64,000 nt of DNA from DASUNQ01 sp044866775 (GCA_044866775.1 JBIOUG010000186.1:1-64000); one strand, 5' to 3'; shown: positions 14,996-23,967, counted from the stretch's first letter. The notes: generated by a model not told the origin, from the letters alone. Program-made: numbers and translations.

Positions 14996-16108
14996 CTACA
15001 CCGGCCGGATGGTGATGCGCTTGAAGTAGCCCTCGCCCTCGCTCTCGGTCTCGACGGCCGGGTCGTCGGCGAGAGTCATGTGGACGATGCGCCGGTCGGC
15101 GGGGTTCATCGGCTCGAGCGTCCGCGGCCGCCCCCGCCTCCGCACCTCGTCGGCGACCTTCTGCGCCAGGCTCCGCAGGCGCTCCTCCCAGATCTCGTGG
15201 AAGTTGTCGCAGTCCACCCGGCAGGGCACCGGCTCGCCGGCCAGCGTGCGGATCAGGCGCGGGAGCAGGTGCTCGACCGCCCGCAGCAGCTCCCCTTCCT
15301 CGCTCGAGCAGAGCTCCGCGTCGTCGCCCGAGAGGTCGATCTCGAGCCGTCCCTCGCCCTGGTGGATCCGGAACGAGAGATCGAGCCCGGTCACCTCCAG
15401 CAGGTGCCGCAGGCCGCGCTCGGCCGCTTCGGCGATCGGGCCGGTGGCCTCCGGGTAGCGCTCCGAGGGCCGCCGCGGCGTCTCCGGCAGCGTGATCAGC
15501 CCCTCCGCCTCGAGCTCGGCCGTCGTCCGCTCCGCCCGGCCGCCCCGCGGCCCGCCGGTGTGGAGCGGCTCGCCGCCGCGCGGCCGCACCGGCCCGGCAT
15601 ATCCCGGCCCTGCGCCGCCAGCCGCCGGCCAGGGCTGCCGCGGCTCCCGCGACTCCCCGGCGTCGCCTCGCCGCGGCCGGCGATCGAAACGCCGCTCGCC
15701 GCCCGGCCCCCCCGGCCCCGCGGAAGACCGGCCTCCGCGCACGCCGGGCTCTCGGCGCGGCCCCGGCGGTCCACCCATCGCGCCGGCGCTCTGGCCTGTC
15801 GGGCCCTCGACCGCTCCTGCAACGCCCCTCGCCTCTCTCGGGCCCGCTCCGGCGTCCGCCACTTGCCCCGCGTCTTCCCGTGGCGGCCCTTCGAGGCCTT
15901 CAGCCCACGGCGCCTCCCCCGGCGCCCGGCGCGGGTTGTCCGGGTCGACCTCGATCACCACCCGGTGCCGGGACTTGAGGAACCCGTGGCGCTTCTCGAT
16001 CTGGGTGTAGGCGAGCGCTTCGGGCTCGAGGCCGTGGTGGCTGGCGGCGAGCATCAGCGCCTGCCGCAGGGTGTTGCCGGAGAAGAAACGTCGCTTGGGT
16101 TCGCTCAT
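14996..16108 (-). CDS. jag: Jag/KhpB-type RNA-binding protein (KH-R3H)
   Basis: Jag (SpoIIIJ-associated, KhpB) is an RNA-binding regulator of cell elongation usually encoded after yidC. The 370-residue product has the Jag-N domain (RRFFSGNTLRQALMLAASHHGL) and a long Gly/Arg/Pro-rich disordered linker of roughly 60-215. The KH region follows (LRHLLEVTGLDLSFRIHQGEGRLEIDLSG). The R3H end reads VDCDNFHEIWEERLRSLAQK then MNPADRRIVHMTLADD. The linker is much longer than in Firmicutes. ATG 16108 overlaps the yidC stop (ATGA), so an upstream frame to 16291 is rejected. Confidence 0.93.
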   Translation of the reverse strand: MSEPKRRFFSGNTLRQALMLAASHHGLEPEALAYTQIEKRHGFLKSRHRVVIEVDPDNPRRAPGEAPWAEGLEGPPREDAGQVADAGAGPREARGVAGAVEGPTGQSAGAMGGPPGPRREPGVRGGRSSAGPGGPGGERRFDRRPRRGDAGESREPRQPWPAAGGAGPGYAGPVRPRGGEPLHTGGPRGGRAERTTAELEAEGLITLPETPRRPSERYPEATGPIAEAAERGLRHLLEVTGLDLSFRIHQGEGRLEIDLSGDDAELCSSEEGELLRAVEHLLPRLIRTLAGEPVPCRVDCDNFHEIWEERLRSLAQKVADEVRRRGRPRTLEPMNPADRRIVHMTLADDPAVETESEGEGYFKRITIRPV

Positions 16109-17892
16109 CGCGCCGGCTTGCGCCTCATCTTTCGGGGCTCGCCCGCCGGCTCCTCGGCCGCCGCCTCGGCCCCTCGCGCACGGTTGTAAACCGCCTGCTG
16201 CGCGATGGTCAAGATGTTGTTGGTCAGCCAGTAGAGGACGAGGCCGCTCGGGAAGCCGAGGAAGAGAGCGGTCATCAGCACCGGCATCCACTGGAAGATC
16301 CGCCGTTGCATCGGGTCGCCGGTCATCGGCGCGAGCCGCACCTGGAGGAACTGGGTGACGCCCATGACGATCGGCAGCACGTAATAGGGGTCCTTCGCCG
16401 ACAGATCGTGGATCCAGAAGATCCAGGGGGCGCCGCGCAGCTCGACGACGTTGAACAGCAGCTTGTAGAAGGCGAAGAAGACGGGGAGCTGCAAGACCAT
16501 CGGCAGGCAGCCGCCGGCGGGGTTGACCCCCTCGCTGCGGTACAGCCCCATGATCTCCTCGTTCATCTTGCGCTGCATCTCGAGGTTGGGGCGCCCGTTC
16601 TTGTCCTTGAGCTTGCCGCGGTACCTCTCGCGCACCGCCTGCATCTTGGGGTTGAGCTCCTGCATCTTGCGCATCGAGACGTAGCTCTTGTGCGTCAGCG
16701 GCAGGAGGAGGATCTTGATCAGCACCGTCATGATCACGATCGCCCAGCCGTAGTTGCCGACGACGTTCTCGTGCAGCCAGTGGAGGGCGGCGAGGAGCGG
16801 GCGGGCGAGGAAACTGAAGGGGGCGAGGCGGATGGTCTCCTCGAGCCCCCAGGGCAGGGAGGCCAGGCGCTCGTACTCCTTGGCGCCCCAGTAGGCGGAG
16901 GCGCGCAGAGTGTCGCCCTGCGGCTCGACCAGGAGCATGAAGTCGCGGGGGTAGTCCTTCTGCTCCTTGCTGATCTCGTCCTTCGACGGCACCGGCACGA
17001 AGCGCGATCCCGCCTCAGCGTTCGGCAGCACCAGGACCGGCCGGAAGACCGCCCTCTCCAGCCGCTCCTCGGGCACCAGCACGGTCAGGAAGTAGGTGTC
17101 CTCGAGCCCCACCCAGCGCACGCCCTGGCCGGAGAGCTCGATCGGCTCCCACGCCCCCTTGGGCGCCGCCGTCTCCACCTCGTCGCCGGACCGGTAGACC
17201 GCCGCCGCCTGCAGGAACTGGCTCCCCGCCTCCTCGGGCGAGGGGTTGCGCAGCCCGGGACCGAGCAACAGCGCCCAGTCGCTGCGGCCGGGGACCGCGA
17301 CCTCGACGTCGAAGAGCCCTTCGCCGCGGAAGCGGAAGCGCTTGGTGGCTTCCCCCTCGGGGCCGCGGTAGTGGAGGGTCACCCACGAACCCGCCGGGGC
17401 GCCGCCGCGCTCGACTGCGAAGAGCGCGCGGTTGAGCGGCTCGGGGTGGTCTTCGCGCTCGGCGAGGGCGAACGGGTAGGGCTCGCCGGCGCGGCGGCGC
17501 ACCAGGTCCAGCCCTTTGCCGTCCGGCCCCAGGTGCTCCTTGAGGACGAAGGAGACGAGCTGCGCGCCGCGGTTGGTGAAGGTGGCGCGGAAAGCGTCGG
17601 TGTCGACGACCACGCGCTCTTCGGCCGCGGCGCGGACCGGAGGACCGGCGGGCGCGGGCGGCGGTGTCGTCGCCGGCGGGGCGGCGGCCGTGCCGGCCCC
17701 GGCAGCCGGAGGCGCCGCCGCCTGCGGCCCGGCGGCCTGCGGCGCCGTCCGCGCCGAGTCGGGGGCGGGTCGCGCCGCTTCCGCCGCGGGGCGGCCGTCG
17801 GTCTCCGGCGGCGCCGGCGGGAAGAGCGCCATCCAGCCGAGATAGACCGCCATCGAGAGGAGGAAGGCGATGAGCAGGCGACGATAGTCCAC
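16105..17892 (-). CDS. yidC: Membrane protein insertase YidC
   Basis: YidC inserts and folds inner-membrane proteins with or without SecYEG. The 595-residue protein is the Gram-negative form: an N-terminal anchor (RLLIAFLLSMAVYLGWMALF), a Pro/Ala linker, and the large periplasmic beta domain (about 100-350). Five C-terminal helices include NYGWAIVIMTVLIKILLLPL, with the hydrophilic-groove arginine in the family position near SYVSMRKMQELNPKM. GTG 17892 is chosen because it puts VDYRRLL at the membrane start and has GGAAAGGA upstream. It sits between yidD and jag, the universal order. Confidence 0.95.
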   Translation of the reverse strand: MDYRRLLIAFLLSMAVYLGWMALFPPAPPETDGRPAAEAARPAPDSARTAPQAAGPQAAAPPAAGAGTAAAPPATTPPPAPAGPPVRAAAEERVVVDTDAFRATFTNRGAQLVSFVLKEHLGPDGKGLDLVRRRAGEPYPFALAEREDHPEPLNRALFAVERGGAPAGSWVTLHYRGPEGEATKRFRFRGEGLFDVEVAVPGRSDWALLLGPGLRNPSPEEAGSQFLQAAAVYRSGDEVETAAPKGAWEPIELSGQGVRWVGLEDTYFLTVLVPEERLERAVFRPVLVLPNAEAGSRFVPVPSKDEISKEQKDYPRDFMLLVEPQGDTLRASAYWGAKEYERLASLPWGLEETIRLAPFSFLARPLLAALHWLHENVVGNYGWAIVIMTVLIKILLLPLTHKSYVSMRKMQELNPKMQAVRERYRGKLKDKNGRPNLEMQRKMNEEIMGLYRSEGVNPAGGCLPMVLQLPVFFAFYKLLFNVVELRGAPWIFWIHDLSAKDPYYVLPIVMGVTQFLQVRLAPMTGDPMQRRIFQWMPVLMTALFLGFPSGLVLYWLTNNILTIAQQAVYNRARGAEAAAEEPAGEPRKMRRKPAR

Positions 17893-17918
17893 GGAGTACG
17901 AGTCCTTTCCTTGCTCTC

Positions 17919-18137
17919 TTACGGCAGGTCGACGCCGCCGGCCGCGAACGGCTGGCAGCGCATCAGGCGCCCGAGGGCGAGCCACGTCCCCCGCCCGAAG
18001 CCGTGCCGCAGCAGCGCCAGCCGCGCGTACTCCGAGCAGGTGGGGGTGAAGCGGCAGGAGCGGGGGAGCAGCGGCGACACCCAGCGCTTGTACCCGGCGA
18101 GCAGGGCGAGCGTGCCGCGGACCGCGATGCCGCTCAC
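17919..18137 (-). CDS. yidD: Membrane protein insertion efficiency factor YidD
   Basis: This small membrane-associated factor helps YidC-dependent insertion. The 72-residue product has the family core YKRWVSPLLPRSCRFTPTCSEYARLALLRHG with its three conserved cysteines, then a C-terminal CQPF motif. GTG 18137 overlaps the rnpA stop by four bases. Confidence 0.93.
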   Translation of the reverse strand: MSGIAVRGTLALLAGYKRWVSPLLPRSCRFTPTCSEYARLALLRHGFGRGTWLALGRLMRCQPFAAGGVDLP

Positions 18138-18520
18138 GCCTCGCGCCTCCGCGGGAGCAGCCCGGCGAGGAGCCGCAGGAGTTCCTCGCGGTACGCCGGG
18201 AAGTCGGCCTCGCCCGCCCCCGGCTTCAAGTGCACCACCAGGTCCAGGGCCGGCAGCCTGCTGCGGTGCTCCCATCGCCGATACACCTCGCGGGTCCTGC
18301 GCTTCAGCCGCTGGCGCACCACCGCTTTGCCGACTTTGCGGCTGGCGGTGATGCCGATGCGAGGGTGCCCGAGGTCGTTGGAGGCGTGGTAGAGGATCGC
18401 CAGGTTGCCGTGCCGGCGGCGTCCCGTCCGGTAGCACCTGAGGTAGTCGGCCCGGCGCCGCAGCTTCTCCCGGTCCAGCAGGCGCTCACCCGCAGGCGGG
18501 GCGCCCTGCCGCTCCGGCAT
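18134..18520 (-). CDS. rnpA: Ribonuclease P protein component
   Basis: RnpA is the protein cofactor of RNase P, which matures tRNA 5' ends. The 128-residue protein has the loop-rich N-terminus (LRRRADYLRCYRTGRR) and the conserved RIGITASRKVGKAVVRQRLKRR basic helix. LDLVVHLKPGAGEADFPAYREEL follows. ATG 18520 shares one base with the rpmH stop. It is part of the rpmH-rnpA-yidD-yidC-jag operon. Confidence 0.95.
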   Translation of the reverse strand: MPERQGAPPAGERLLDREKLRRRADYLRCYRTGRRRHGNLAILYHASNDLGHPRIGITASRKVGKAVVRQRLKRRTREVYRRWEHRSRLPALDLVVHLKPGAGEADFPAYREELLRLLAGLLPRRREA

Positions 18521-18654
18521 CAGACGCTCAGGCGCTTGCGCCCCTTCCTGCGTCGGCGCGAGATGATGGCGCGGCCGCTCTTGGTGCGCATCCGCACCAG
18601 GAAGCCGTGCGTCCGCTTGCGCCGCCGGTTGTTCGGCTGAAAAGTCCGTTTCAC
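18520..18654 (-). CDS. rpmH: 50S ribosomal protein L34
   Basis: The 44-residue product VKRTFQPNNRRRKRTHGFLV, then RMRTKSGRAIISRRRRKGRKRLSV, is canonical L34. It starts with GTG at 18654; an open frame upstream adds non-conserved residues. It is first gene of the origin-flanking rpmH operon. Confidence 0.97.
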   Translation of the reverse strand: MKRTFQPNNRRRKRTHGFLVRMRTKSGRAIISRRRRKGRKRLSV

Positions 18655-18765
18655 GTTCGAGCCGCCTCTGGGTCGTGAGTTGACGGTGCTGGGTCGAGCC
18701 GGCACCGCGCGGGCAGGCCTGTCCCAACGAAAGGCGAAACTTAGCCCACGCGGCGCGCGGCGTCA

Positions 18766-18848
18766 AGGAGCCCGTCGCGCTGGCCGCGCGACGGAAAGCG
18801 CTCCTAGACATCGATTGGAGCCCGGCGCGAAAGCCTTCGTGTCTTTAG
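18766..18848. repeat. Composite A+B double-hairpin repeat
   Basis: Module A (AGGAGCCCGTCGCGCTGGCC with its returning GCGCGACGGAAAGCGCTCCT) is followed by CATCGATTGGAGCCC and a slightly degenerate module B (CGGCGCGAAAGCCTTCG). Similar composites lie at 22124-22204, 34995-35072 and inverted at 58427-58502. Here it separates the rpmH promoter region from tRNA-Ser. Confidence 0.75.
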
Positions 18849-18852
18849 GACG

Positions 18853-18943
<91 letters not shown>

Positions 18944-18969
18944 GGGTTGCTGCGTCCTGCCCAGGTTCA

Positions 18970-19059
<90 letters not shown>

Positions 19060-19118
19060 GGGCGATACAAAGAGCCGAGCCCGCACGGGCGGGCGACCTC
19101 TCAAACCGCGGCTGCCGC

Positions 19119-19571
19119 TCACGGATTCCGCCGCAGGGCGGCGAAGAAGCCGGAGAGCAGCGCGCCGCACTCCTCGGCGAGCACGCCCGGCGTCACCTCC
19201 AGGCGGTGGTTCAGGCGCGGGTCCTGGACCACGTTTCCCAAGGTCCCGCAGTAGCCCGCCTTGGGATCGGCGGCACCGTAGACGAGCCGCGCGATGCGCG
19301 CCGACACCAGGGCGCCGGCGCACATCGCGCAGGGCTCGAGGGTGACGTAGATGGTGCCGCCCACCCGCCAGCCGCCCACCCGCGCCGCCGCCTGGCGGAT
19401 GGCCAGGATCTCGGCATGGGCGAGTGGGTCGCGGTCGAGCTCGCGCCGGTTGTGCGCCCGGCCGAGGACCTCGCCGTCGCGCACCAGCACGGCGCCGATC
19501 GGGACCTCGCCCAGGGCCGCCGCCCGCTCGGCCTCGCCGATCGCCTGGCGCATCCAGTCCCGGTCGTCCAT
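19119..19571 (-). CDS. tadA: tRNA adenosine(34) deaminase TadA
   Basis: TadA makes inosine at position 34 of tRNA-Arg(ACG). The 150-residue protein has the zinc and catalytic motifs HAE (52-54) and PCAMC (80-84), with EVPIGAVLVRDGEVLGRAHN before them and YGAADPKAGYCGTLGNVVQDPRLNH after. That LNHRLEV segment is typical of TadA rather than other deaminases. It follows the two serine tRNAs on the same strand. Confidence 0.95.
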   Translation of the reverse strand: MDDRDWMRQAIGEAERAAALGEVPIGAVLVRDGEVLGRAHNRRELDRDPLAHAEILAIRQAAARVGGWRVGGTIYVTLEPCAMCAGALVSARIARLVYGAADPKAGYCGTLGNVVQDPRLNHRLEVTPGVLAEECGALLSGFFAALRRNP

Positions 19572-19653
19572 CGGTCGTCCGTCGCAGGAGGCGCCGGCAA
19601 GCCTGCTGCCGCGAGCCGCTTATCCTAAGGGAATGTGGTGCCGGCGGCTACTT

Positions 19654-19860
19654 CCCGCGCGGCACGACAGTGGCCGGGTGGGGTGCCGGTCCGCAGGGAT
19701 CTCCACAGGCGCGCCGCTTCGCGGTGCTGATCGGCGGCGGGTGAGGCCTGCGGCTCGCACTCCGCTGCGCGGAGTGCATCACGACGGTGTTGCCAGGCTA
19801 GGGGGCGCGCGCCGGTTCCGATCCCTGCGGACCGGCACCCCACCCGGCCGCATGACTCGG
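19654..19860. repeat. 207-bp structured element, copy C
   Basis: Core 19678-19843 is bounded by GTGGGGTGCCGGTCC and GGACCGGCACCCCAC. The hairpin GCACTCCGC/GCGGAGTGC, the block CACGACGGTGTTGCCAGGC and the flank CCGCATGACTCG match copy B. It fills most of the 345-base gap between tadA and the BlaR1-like gene. Confidence 0.8.
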
Positions 19861-19916
19861 AGGCGGCGACGGCGACGGCGAAAATCCCCTTTTCCTACCT
19901 GAATTGTTTTTCCTCC

Positions 19917-21476
19917 TTAGCGGCGCTCGAGGACCGTCGGCGGTGGCGGCGGCGGGACGGACTGGCCGCGCGCTTTGGCGGCGGCGAAGTAGGAGTTCTC
20001 GCCGCTGGTCAGGAGGGCGCGGCCGGCCGGCTGGAGCTCGACGGTCCAGGTGATCTCGGCCGGGCCGGCCGGCCAGTCGCGGATGCGGAAGTCCTCGACC
20101 CGCGTGCGGAAGGTCAAGCGATCGCCGTCCGGGGCGCCCGCGCTGATGATCGGCAGCTCGACGAGCGTCGATTTCGTGCTCCCGTCCGGCTGCTTCTGGA
20201 GGCGCACCACGGTCAGCTTCAAGGCGCCGTCCGCGCCGATCGCCAGCTCGACGGCGGGATCGCGCTTCTCGTCGTCGCCCGGCATGTAGCCGATCCAGGT
20301 ACCGGCGAAGGGCGTCAGCGCGGTGGGCGCGGCGGGCGGCGCCGCGGCGACGTCGACGGCCAGCGCCGAGGCCCCCCAGCCGGTCAGGCAGAGAGCGAGC
20401 AGGGCGATGACGAGCGCGGTGCGCGCGCGGCGGGGGGTGAGGAGAGAGACTCGATCGGTCCAGCGGCGCATACGTTCCTCCAGGATGTCGGCGTCGAAGA
20501 CGCCCAGGGTGTGGGCCGGCCGGGGGAGGCCGGCCAGGTATTTGGCCGCGGCGAGAAGGGCCCGGGCGTAGGCGCGCGGAGCGACCAGGCGCTCGACGGC
20601 CAGCTCGTCGCAGGCGATCTCGCGCGCGGCGGCGATCCGCCGCCGCAGCAGGCGGGCGGCGGGGTGGAAGGCGACCGGCAGGAGCAGTGCTTCGCAGACG
20701 AGGTTCACGGCGTAGTCGCGGCGGCGGACGTGCGCCAGCTCGTGGCCGAGCACCGCGCGCGCCTCGTTGGGCGTGGCCGAGTCGAGGAAACCTGGCGGCA
20801 GCAGCACGGCAGGGCGGCGGGCGCCGACGGTGAACGGTCCGAGACCGGCGGGCGAGCAGAGGAGCTCGACCGCCATGCGACCGCGGACGTCTTGGTGTTC
20901 CGCTCGATCGACCCCGAATGCACGGCAGCAGTCGGCGACCAAGCCCGCAGCCGCTGAAGACAGCTCCGGTGCCGTCGCCTGCAGCCGAAGGGATCGCGCG
21001 CGCGACCAGGAGCGGACGACTCCGGCGGCGTGCGCGAGCAAGAAGATCAGGTAGAGAAAGGTGAGGGCGCGCGACCAGCGGGGGAGCGCCAAAGATAGTC
21101 GCAGAGCTGCGACCGCACCAGCGAGGCGCCGGAGCCCTGCCGCGGGCTGCTCCTCCGCCGGTATCGCGCGGCGCGATTCTTGTGCGGCAGCTTCACGCGA
21201 GCCGTCCAGCGCACCGCCGCCCCTCCGCCCAGCCACGGCTGCACCGCCGTCTTCCCTTACCTGAATTCTTTCTTTCCCAGAACCCTGGTCCCGCAGCAGG
21301 CTCGCCGCGGGAAGCGCGACGGCGAGGCCGAGCGCCGCCACCCAGAGGGCGTGCCGAAAGCGGGCCGGCGCGCACTGCAGAAGGCGCGCCGCGAGCGCGG
21401 CGCAGGCCACCACCGCCGGCACCTGCCACAGGGCGTTGGCGAGGAAGGTCCAGACCAGCCGGTCAATCGTTTCCAT
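19917..21476 (-). CDS. BlaR1/MecR1-like M56 membrane metalloprotease sensor
   Basis: M56 proteins sense a signal outside the cell and trigger cleavage of a BlaI-type repressor. This 519-residue protein has N-terminal membrane helices (about 5-35, 40-65, 135-155). The gluzincin motif VLGHELAHVRRRDYAVN follows, then AAREIACDELAVERL holding the third ligand, and another helix (RTALVIALLALCLTGWGAS). The extracytoplasmic C-terminus of about 140 residues (GTWIGYMPGDDEKRD onward) is a beta-rich domain. It is not a penicillin-binding domain, so beta-lactam sensing is unlikely. It overlaps blaI by 14 bases. Confidence 0.88.
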   Translation of the reverse strand: METIDRLVWTFLANALWQVPAVVACAALAARLLQCAPARFRHALWVAALGLAVALPAASLLRDQGSGKERIQVREDGGAAVAGRRGGGALDGSREAAAQESRRAIPAEEQPAAGLRRLAGAVAALRLSLALPRWSRALTFLYLIFLLAHAAGVVRSWSRARSLRLQATAPELSSAAAGLVADCCRAFGVDRAEHQDVRGRMAVELLCSPAGLGPFTVGARRPAVLLPPGFLDSATPNEARAVLGHELAHVRRRDYAVNLVCEALLLPVAFHPAARLLRRRIAAAREIACDELAVERLVAPRAYARALLAAAKYLAGLPRPAHTLGVFDADILEERMRRWTDRVSLLTPRRARTALVIALLALCLTGWGASALAVDVAAAPPAAPTALTPFAGTWIGYMPGDDEKRDPAVELAIGADGALKLTVVRLQKQPDGSTKSTLVELPIISAGAPDGDRLTFRTRVEDFRIRDWPAGPAEITWTVELQPAGRALLTSGENSYFAAAKARGQSVPPPPPPTVLERR

Positions 21477-21858
21477 CGCCGTCCTCCTTTTCCTTCTTCT
21501 CGACCAGCTCGGCGAGCCGGGCGAGGGCCTCCGGAGTGAGCTGGCGGGTCTCGACCAGGCTCATCACTAGCCGCTCGGGCGAGCCGTCGAAGAGGCGCGT
21601 GACGAGGTCGCCCAGCGCCTGCCGCGCCGCCTGCAACTGGGTCACGGCCGGCGCGTAGTGGTAGGCGCGGCCGCGCAGCTCGCGGCGGACCTTGCCCTTG
21701 CGATGGAGGATGCCGAGCACCGTCTGCACCGTGTTGTAGGCGAGGTCGCGCCCGAGGCGTTCCTGCACCGCCTGCACGGGCGCCGGACCGACCTCCCACA
21801 AGACCTTCATGACCTCGAGCTCGAGAGGCGTGATCTGACCACGCGGGCGCTTTGCCAT
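21463..21858 (-). CDS. BlaI/MecI/CopY-family repressor
   Basis: The 131-residue protein has the BlaI winged helix: ITPLELEVMKVLWEVGPAPVQAVQERL, LAYNTVQTVLGILHRKGKV, and the wing RRELRGRAYHYAPAVT. The C-terminal dimer helices contain the region that partner proteases cut. With the overlapping M56 gene it makes a complete sensor-repressor pair that probably represses its own operon through the two operator-like sites upstream. The regulated targets other than itself are unknown. Confidence 0.92.
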   Translation of the reverse strand: MAKRPRGQITPLELEVMKVLWEVGPAPVQAVQERLGRDLAYNTVQTVLGILHRKGKVRRELRGRAYHYAPAVTQLQAARQALGDLVTRLFDGSPERLVMSLVETRQLTPEALARLAELVEKKEKEDGDGND

Positions 21859-21867
21859 CGCTCTCCT

Positions 21868-21923
21868 CCTAGACTCTTAGGAGTATGCGCGCCGACGGGC
21901 GCGTTGTCAACTAGGTCTTTAGG
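21868..21923. promoter_or_regulatory. Pair of BlaI-type operator candidates
   Basis: CCTAGACTCTTAGG (21868-21881) and CTAGGTCTTTAGG (21911-21923) are related imperfect palindromes spaced about 42 bases apart, just upstream of the blaI-like ATG. Their dyad form and position fit repressor dimers at an autoregulated promoter. The motif is inferred from sequence only. Confidence 0.5.
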
Positions 21924-21975
21924 ACTTGGCGCCGCGAGACGGTGCCGGGGGAAGGGCGGGGGTGGCGCCCGGTGG

Positions 21976-21981
21976 TATCCT
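21976..21981 (+). promoter_or_regulatory. -10 box of the 4.5S RNA promoter
   Basis: TATCCT lies seven bases before the first paired base of the SRP RNA, the expected distance for a transcription start at the mature 5' end. Confidence 0.5.
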
Positions 21982-21988
21982 AGTCACC

Positions 21989-22120
21989 GGCAGCGACCCA
22001 CGAAGGGTTCGGGTCCTGTGCATCGACCGCTATCGAACCTCGTCAGGCCCGGAAGGGAGCAGCGATAAGGTACGCGGGCGAGTGCCGCAGATAAACCGGA
22101 ACCCTTCGTAGGACGCTGCC
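21989..22120 (+). ncRNA. ffs: Signal recognition particle 4.5S RNA
   Basis: The SRP RNA binds Ffh and brings translating ribosomes to the membrane. The hallmark domain IV sequence TCAGGCCCGGAAGGGAGCAG, with its GGAA tetraloop, is intact at about 22041-22061. The 5' strand (GGCAGCG, CGAAGGGTTC) pairs with the 3' strand (GAACCCTTCG, CGCTGCC) to form the long rod. The length of about 130 nt is between the short E. coli and the long Bacillus forms, and no Alu-type domain is evident. Confidence 0.93.
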
Positions 22121-22123
22121 GCG

Positions 22124-22204
22124 AGGAGCCCGTCCCGCTGGTCGCGGGACGGACGGCGCTCCTAGCGATTGATCTGACACGGCGCGAAAGCTTTCGCGCC
22201 TTTT
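22124..22204 (+). terminator. Composite A+B repeat ending ffs
   Basis: Module A (AGGAGCCCGTCCCGCTGGTC... CGCTCCT) is followed by the 20-base palindrome GGCGCGAAAGCTTTCGCGCC at 22181-22200 and then TTTT. Here the repeat has the form of a Rho-independent terminator for the 4.5S RNA, just before dnaX. It is the same composite as at 18.8, 35.0 and 58.4 kb. Confidence 0.65.
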
Positions 22205-22220
22205 CCGTCTCCGATCTCCG

Positions 22221-23963
22221 ATGAGCTATCAGGTCCTCGCGCGCAAATGGCGGCCGCAGACCTTCGCCAGTCTGGTCGGCCAGGAGCCGATCGTCACCGC
22301 CCTGCGCAACGCTCTGACCGAAGGGCGGATCGCCCAGGCCTACCTGTTCTCGGGGATCCGCGGCGTCGGCAAGACGACCGCCGCGCGCGTCCTCGCCAAG
22401 GCCTTGAACTGCGAGAAGGGGCCCGCGGCCGATCCCTGCGACGACTGCCTCGCCTGCCGCGAGATCACGCGCGGCGCCGACCTCGACGTCATCGAGGTGG
22501 ACGCGGCCACCTACTCGAAGGTCGAGCAGGTGCGGGATCTCACCGAGAGCTTGAAGTACGGCCCGGCGCGCGACCGCTACAAGGTGGTGGTGCTCGACGA
22601 GATCCACCGCCTCTCGCGCCAGGCCTTCGACGCCCTGCTCAAGATCGTCGAGGAGCCGCCGCCGCACCTGGTCTTCATCTTCGCCACGACCGAGATCGAG
22701 GCCGTGCCGGCGACGGTGCTCTCGCGCTGCCAGGAGTTCCACTTCCGGCGCGTCGCCGGCGCCGAGGTGGCGGCGCTGCTGCGCCGCATCTGTGACTCCG
22801 AAGCGATCACGGCGAGCGACGCGGCGCTGCGGCTCGTCGCCCGCGCCGGCGAGGGGAGCGTGCGCGACGCGGTGGCGCTCCTCGACCAGCTCGCGACCTT
22901 CGGCTCGGGGCAGATCGCCGACGACGAGGCCGTGCGCCTGCTCGGCGGGCTCGACACCGCGCTCTTCGCCCGTCTGCTCGACGCGATCGTCGCCGGCGAC
23001 GCGCAGGGTGTGCGCGAGGCCACGGCGCGGGTCGAGGACGAGGGGTGGGACCCGCGGCACGTCTACGGCCAGTTCCTGGCCTTCTGCCGCGACGCGCTGC
23101 ACCTCGCGATGGGGAGCGATCCGGCGCAGGTGGACCTGCCCGCCGAGGACGCCGCGGCGCTCGCCCGCCGGGCGCGCGAAGCCGGCTACGAGAACCTCCT
23201 CCGCCTCCTGCAGCAGCTCCTCGCGAGCGAGCAGACGGTGCGGCGGAGCGAGACCGGCGTCCTCGCCGTCGAGATCGCCTGGCTGCGGGCGGCGGAGCTG
23301 CCGAAGCTGACGCGGATCGAGGAGCTGCTCGGCGGCGGCTCGGGATCGGAGTTCCGGTCAGGGTCAGGGAAAGAAAAAGATTCGGGTAGGGAAGGGCGGC
23401 TTGGCGCGGCGGCCATCGCGAGCCCCGCCGGCGGCGGGACGCGACCAGCCGCCACCGCGCCTTTCGATCCGGCCACGCCGGCGGAGCCGCTCGCAACCCA
23501 TTCCGCGGGCCAGCCTTTCCCTACCCAGCCCTCTTCCAACCCTGCGATCGCCACAGATTCCCCGCTCTCGGGCCCGGACGCCGAACCCGCTCCCGTCGAC
23601 CACTTGGAGCGCTTCCTCCTCGAGCTCCACAAGCGCCGCCCCTCGCTCGCCGTCGTCTTCGACGAGCACAAGCCGAGCTTCGAAGACGGCGTCCTGCTGG
23701 TGCCGCGCGACGCCGATCTCGACAGCGCTTTGCAGCGCGGCAACAACCGGCAGATACTGGAGGAGGTCCTGCGGACGGTGTGGGGGAGCGGGGCGCGCTG
23801 GCGACCGGTTGCGGGGGGCAACGGGAACGCGGCCGGCGAGCCAGGGTCCGAGGTGGCCGTCGCCAACGACGTGGCGAGCCATCCCGCCGTGCAAACCGTG
23901 CTCGAGATGTTCAACGGCCGCATCGAGCGGATCGAGCAGCACGGGAGTCCGAGGGAGGATTGA
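22221..23963 (+). CDS. dnaX: DNA polymerase III subunit gamma/tau
   Basis: DnaX is the clamp-loader ATPase and organiser of the replisome. The 580-residue protein begins YQVLARKWRPQTFASLVGQE and has Walker A GIRGVGKTTAARVLAKALNC. The zinc cysteines are in CEKGPAADPCDDCLAC, Walker B is VVVLDEIHRLS, and the sensor region reads IFATTEIEAVPATVLSRCQ. A Pro/Ser-rich linker (about 370-460) leads to a C-terminal tau-like domain. No obvious slippery A-tract for a gamma frameshift is evident. dnaX-ybaB-recR is the common gene order. Confidence 0.96.
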   Translation: MSYQVLARKWRPQTFASLVGQEPIVTALRNALTEGRIAQAYLFSGIRGVGKTTAARVLAKALNCEKGPAADPCDDCLACREITRGADLDVIEVDAATYSKVEQVRDLTESLKYGPARDRYKVVVLDEIHRLSRQAFDALLKIVEEPPPHLVFIFATTEIEAVPATVLSRCQEFHFRRVAGAEVAALLRRICDSEAITASDAALRLVARAGEGSVRDAVALLDQLATFGSGQIADDEAVRLLGGLDTALFARLLDAIVAGDAQGVREATARVEDEGWDPRHVYGQFLAFCRDALHLAMGSDPAQVDLPAEDAAALARRAREAGYENLLRLLQQLLASEQTVRRSETGVLAVEIAWLRAAELPKLTRIEELLGGGSGSEFRSGSGKEKDSGREGRLGAAAIASPAGGGTRPAATAPFDPATPAEPLATHSAGQPFPTQPSSNPAIATDSPLSGPDAEPAPVDHLERFLLELHKRRPSLAVVFDEHKPSFEDGVLLVPRDADLDSALQRGNNRQILEEVLRTVWGSGARWRPVAGGNGNAAGEPGSEVAVANDVASHPAVQTVLEMFNGRIERIEQHGSPRED

Positions 23964-23967
23964 GGCG

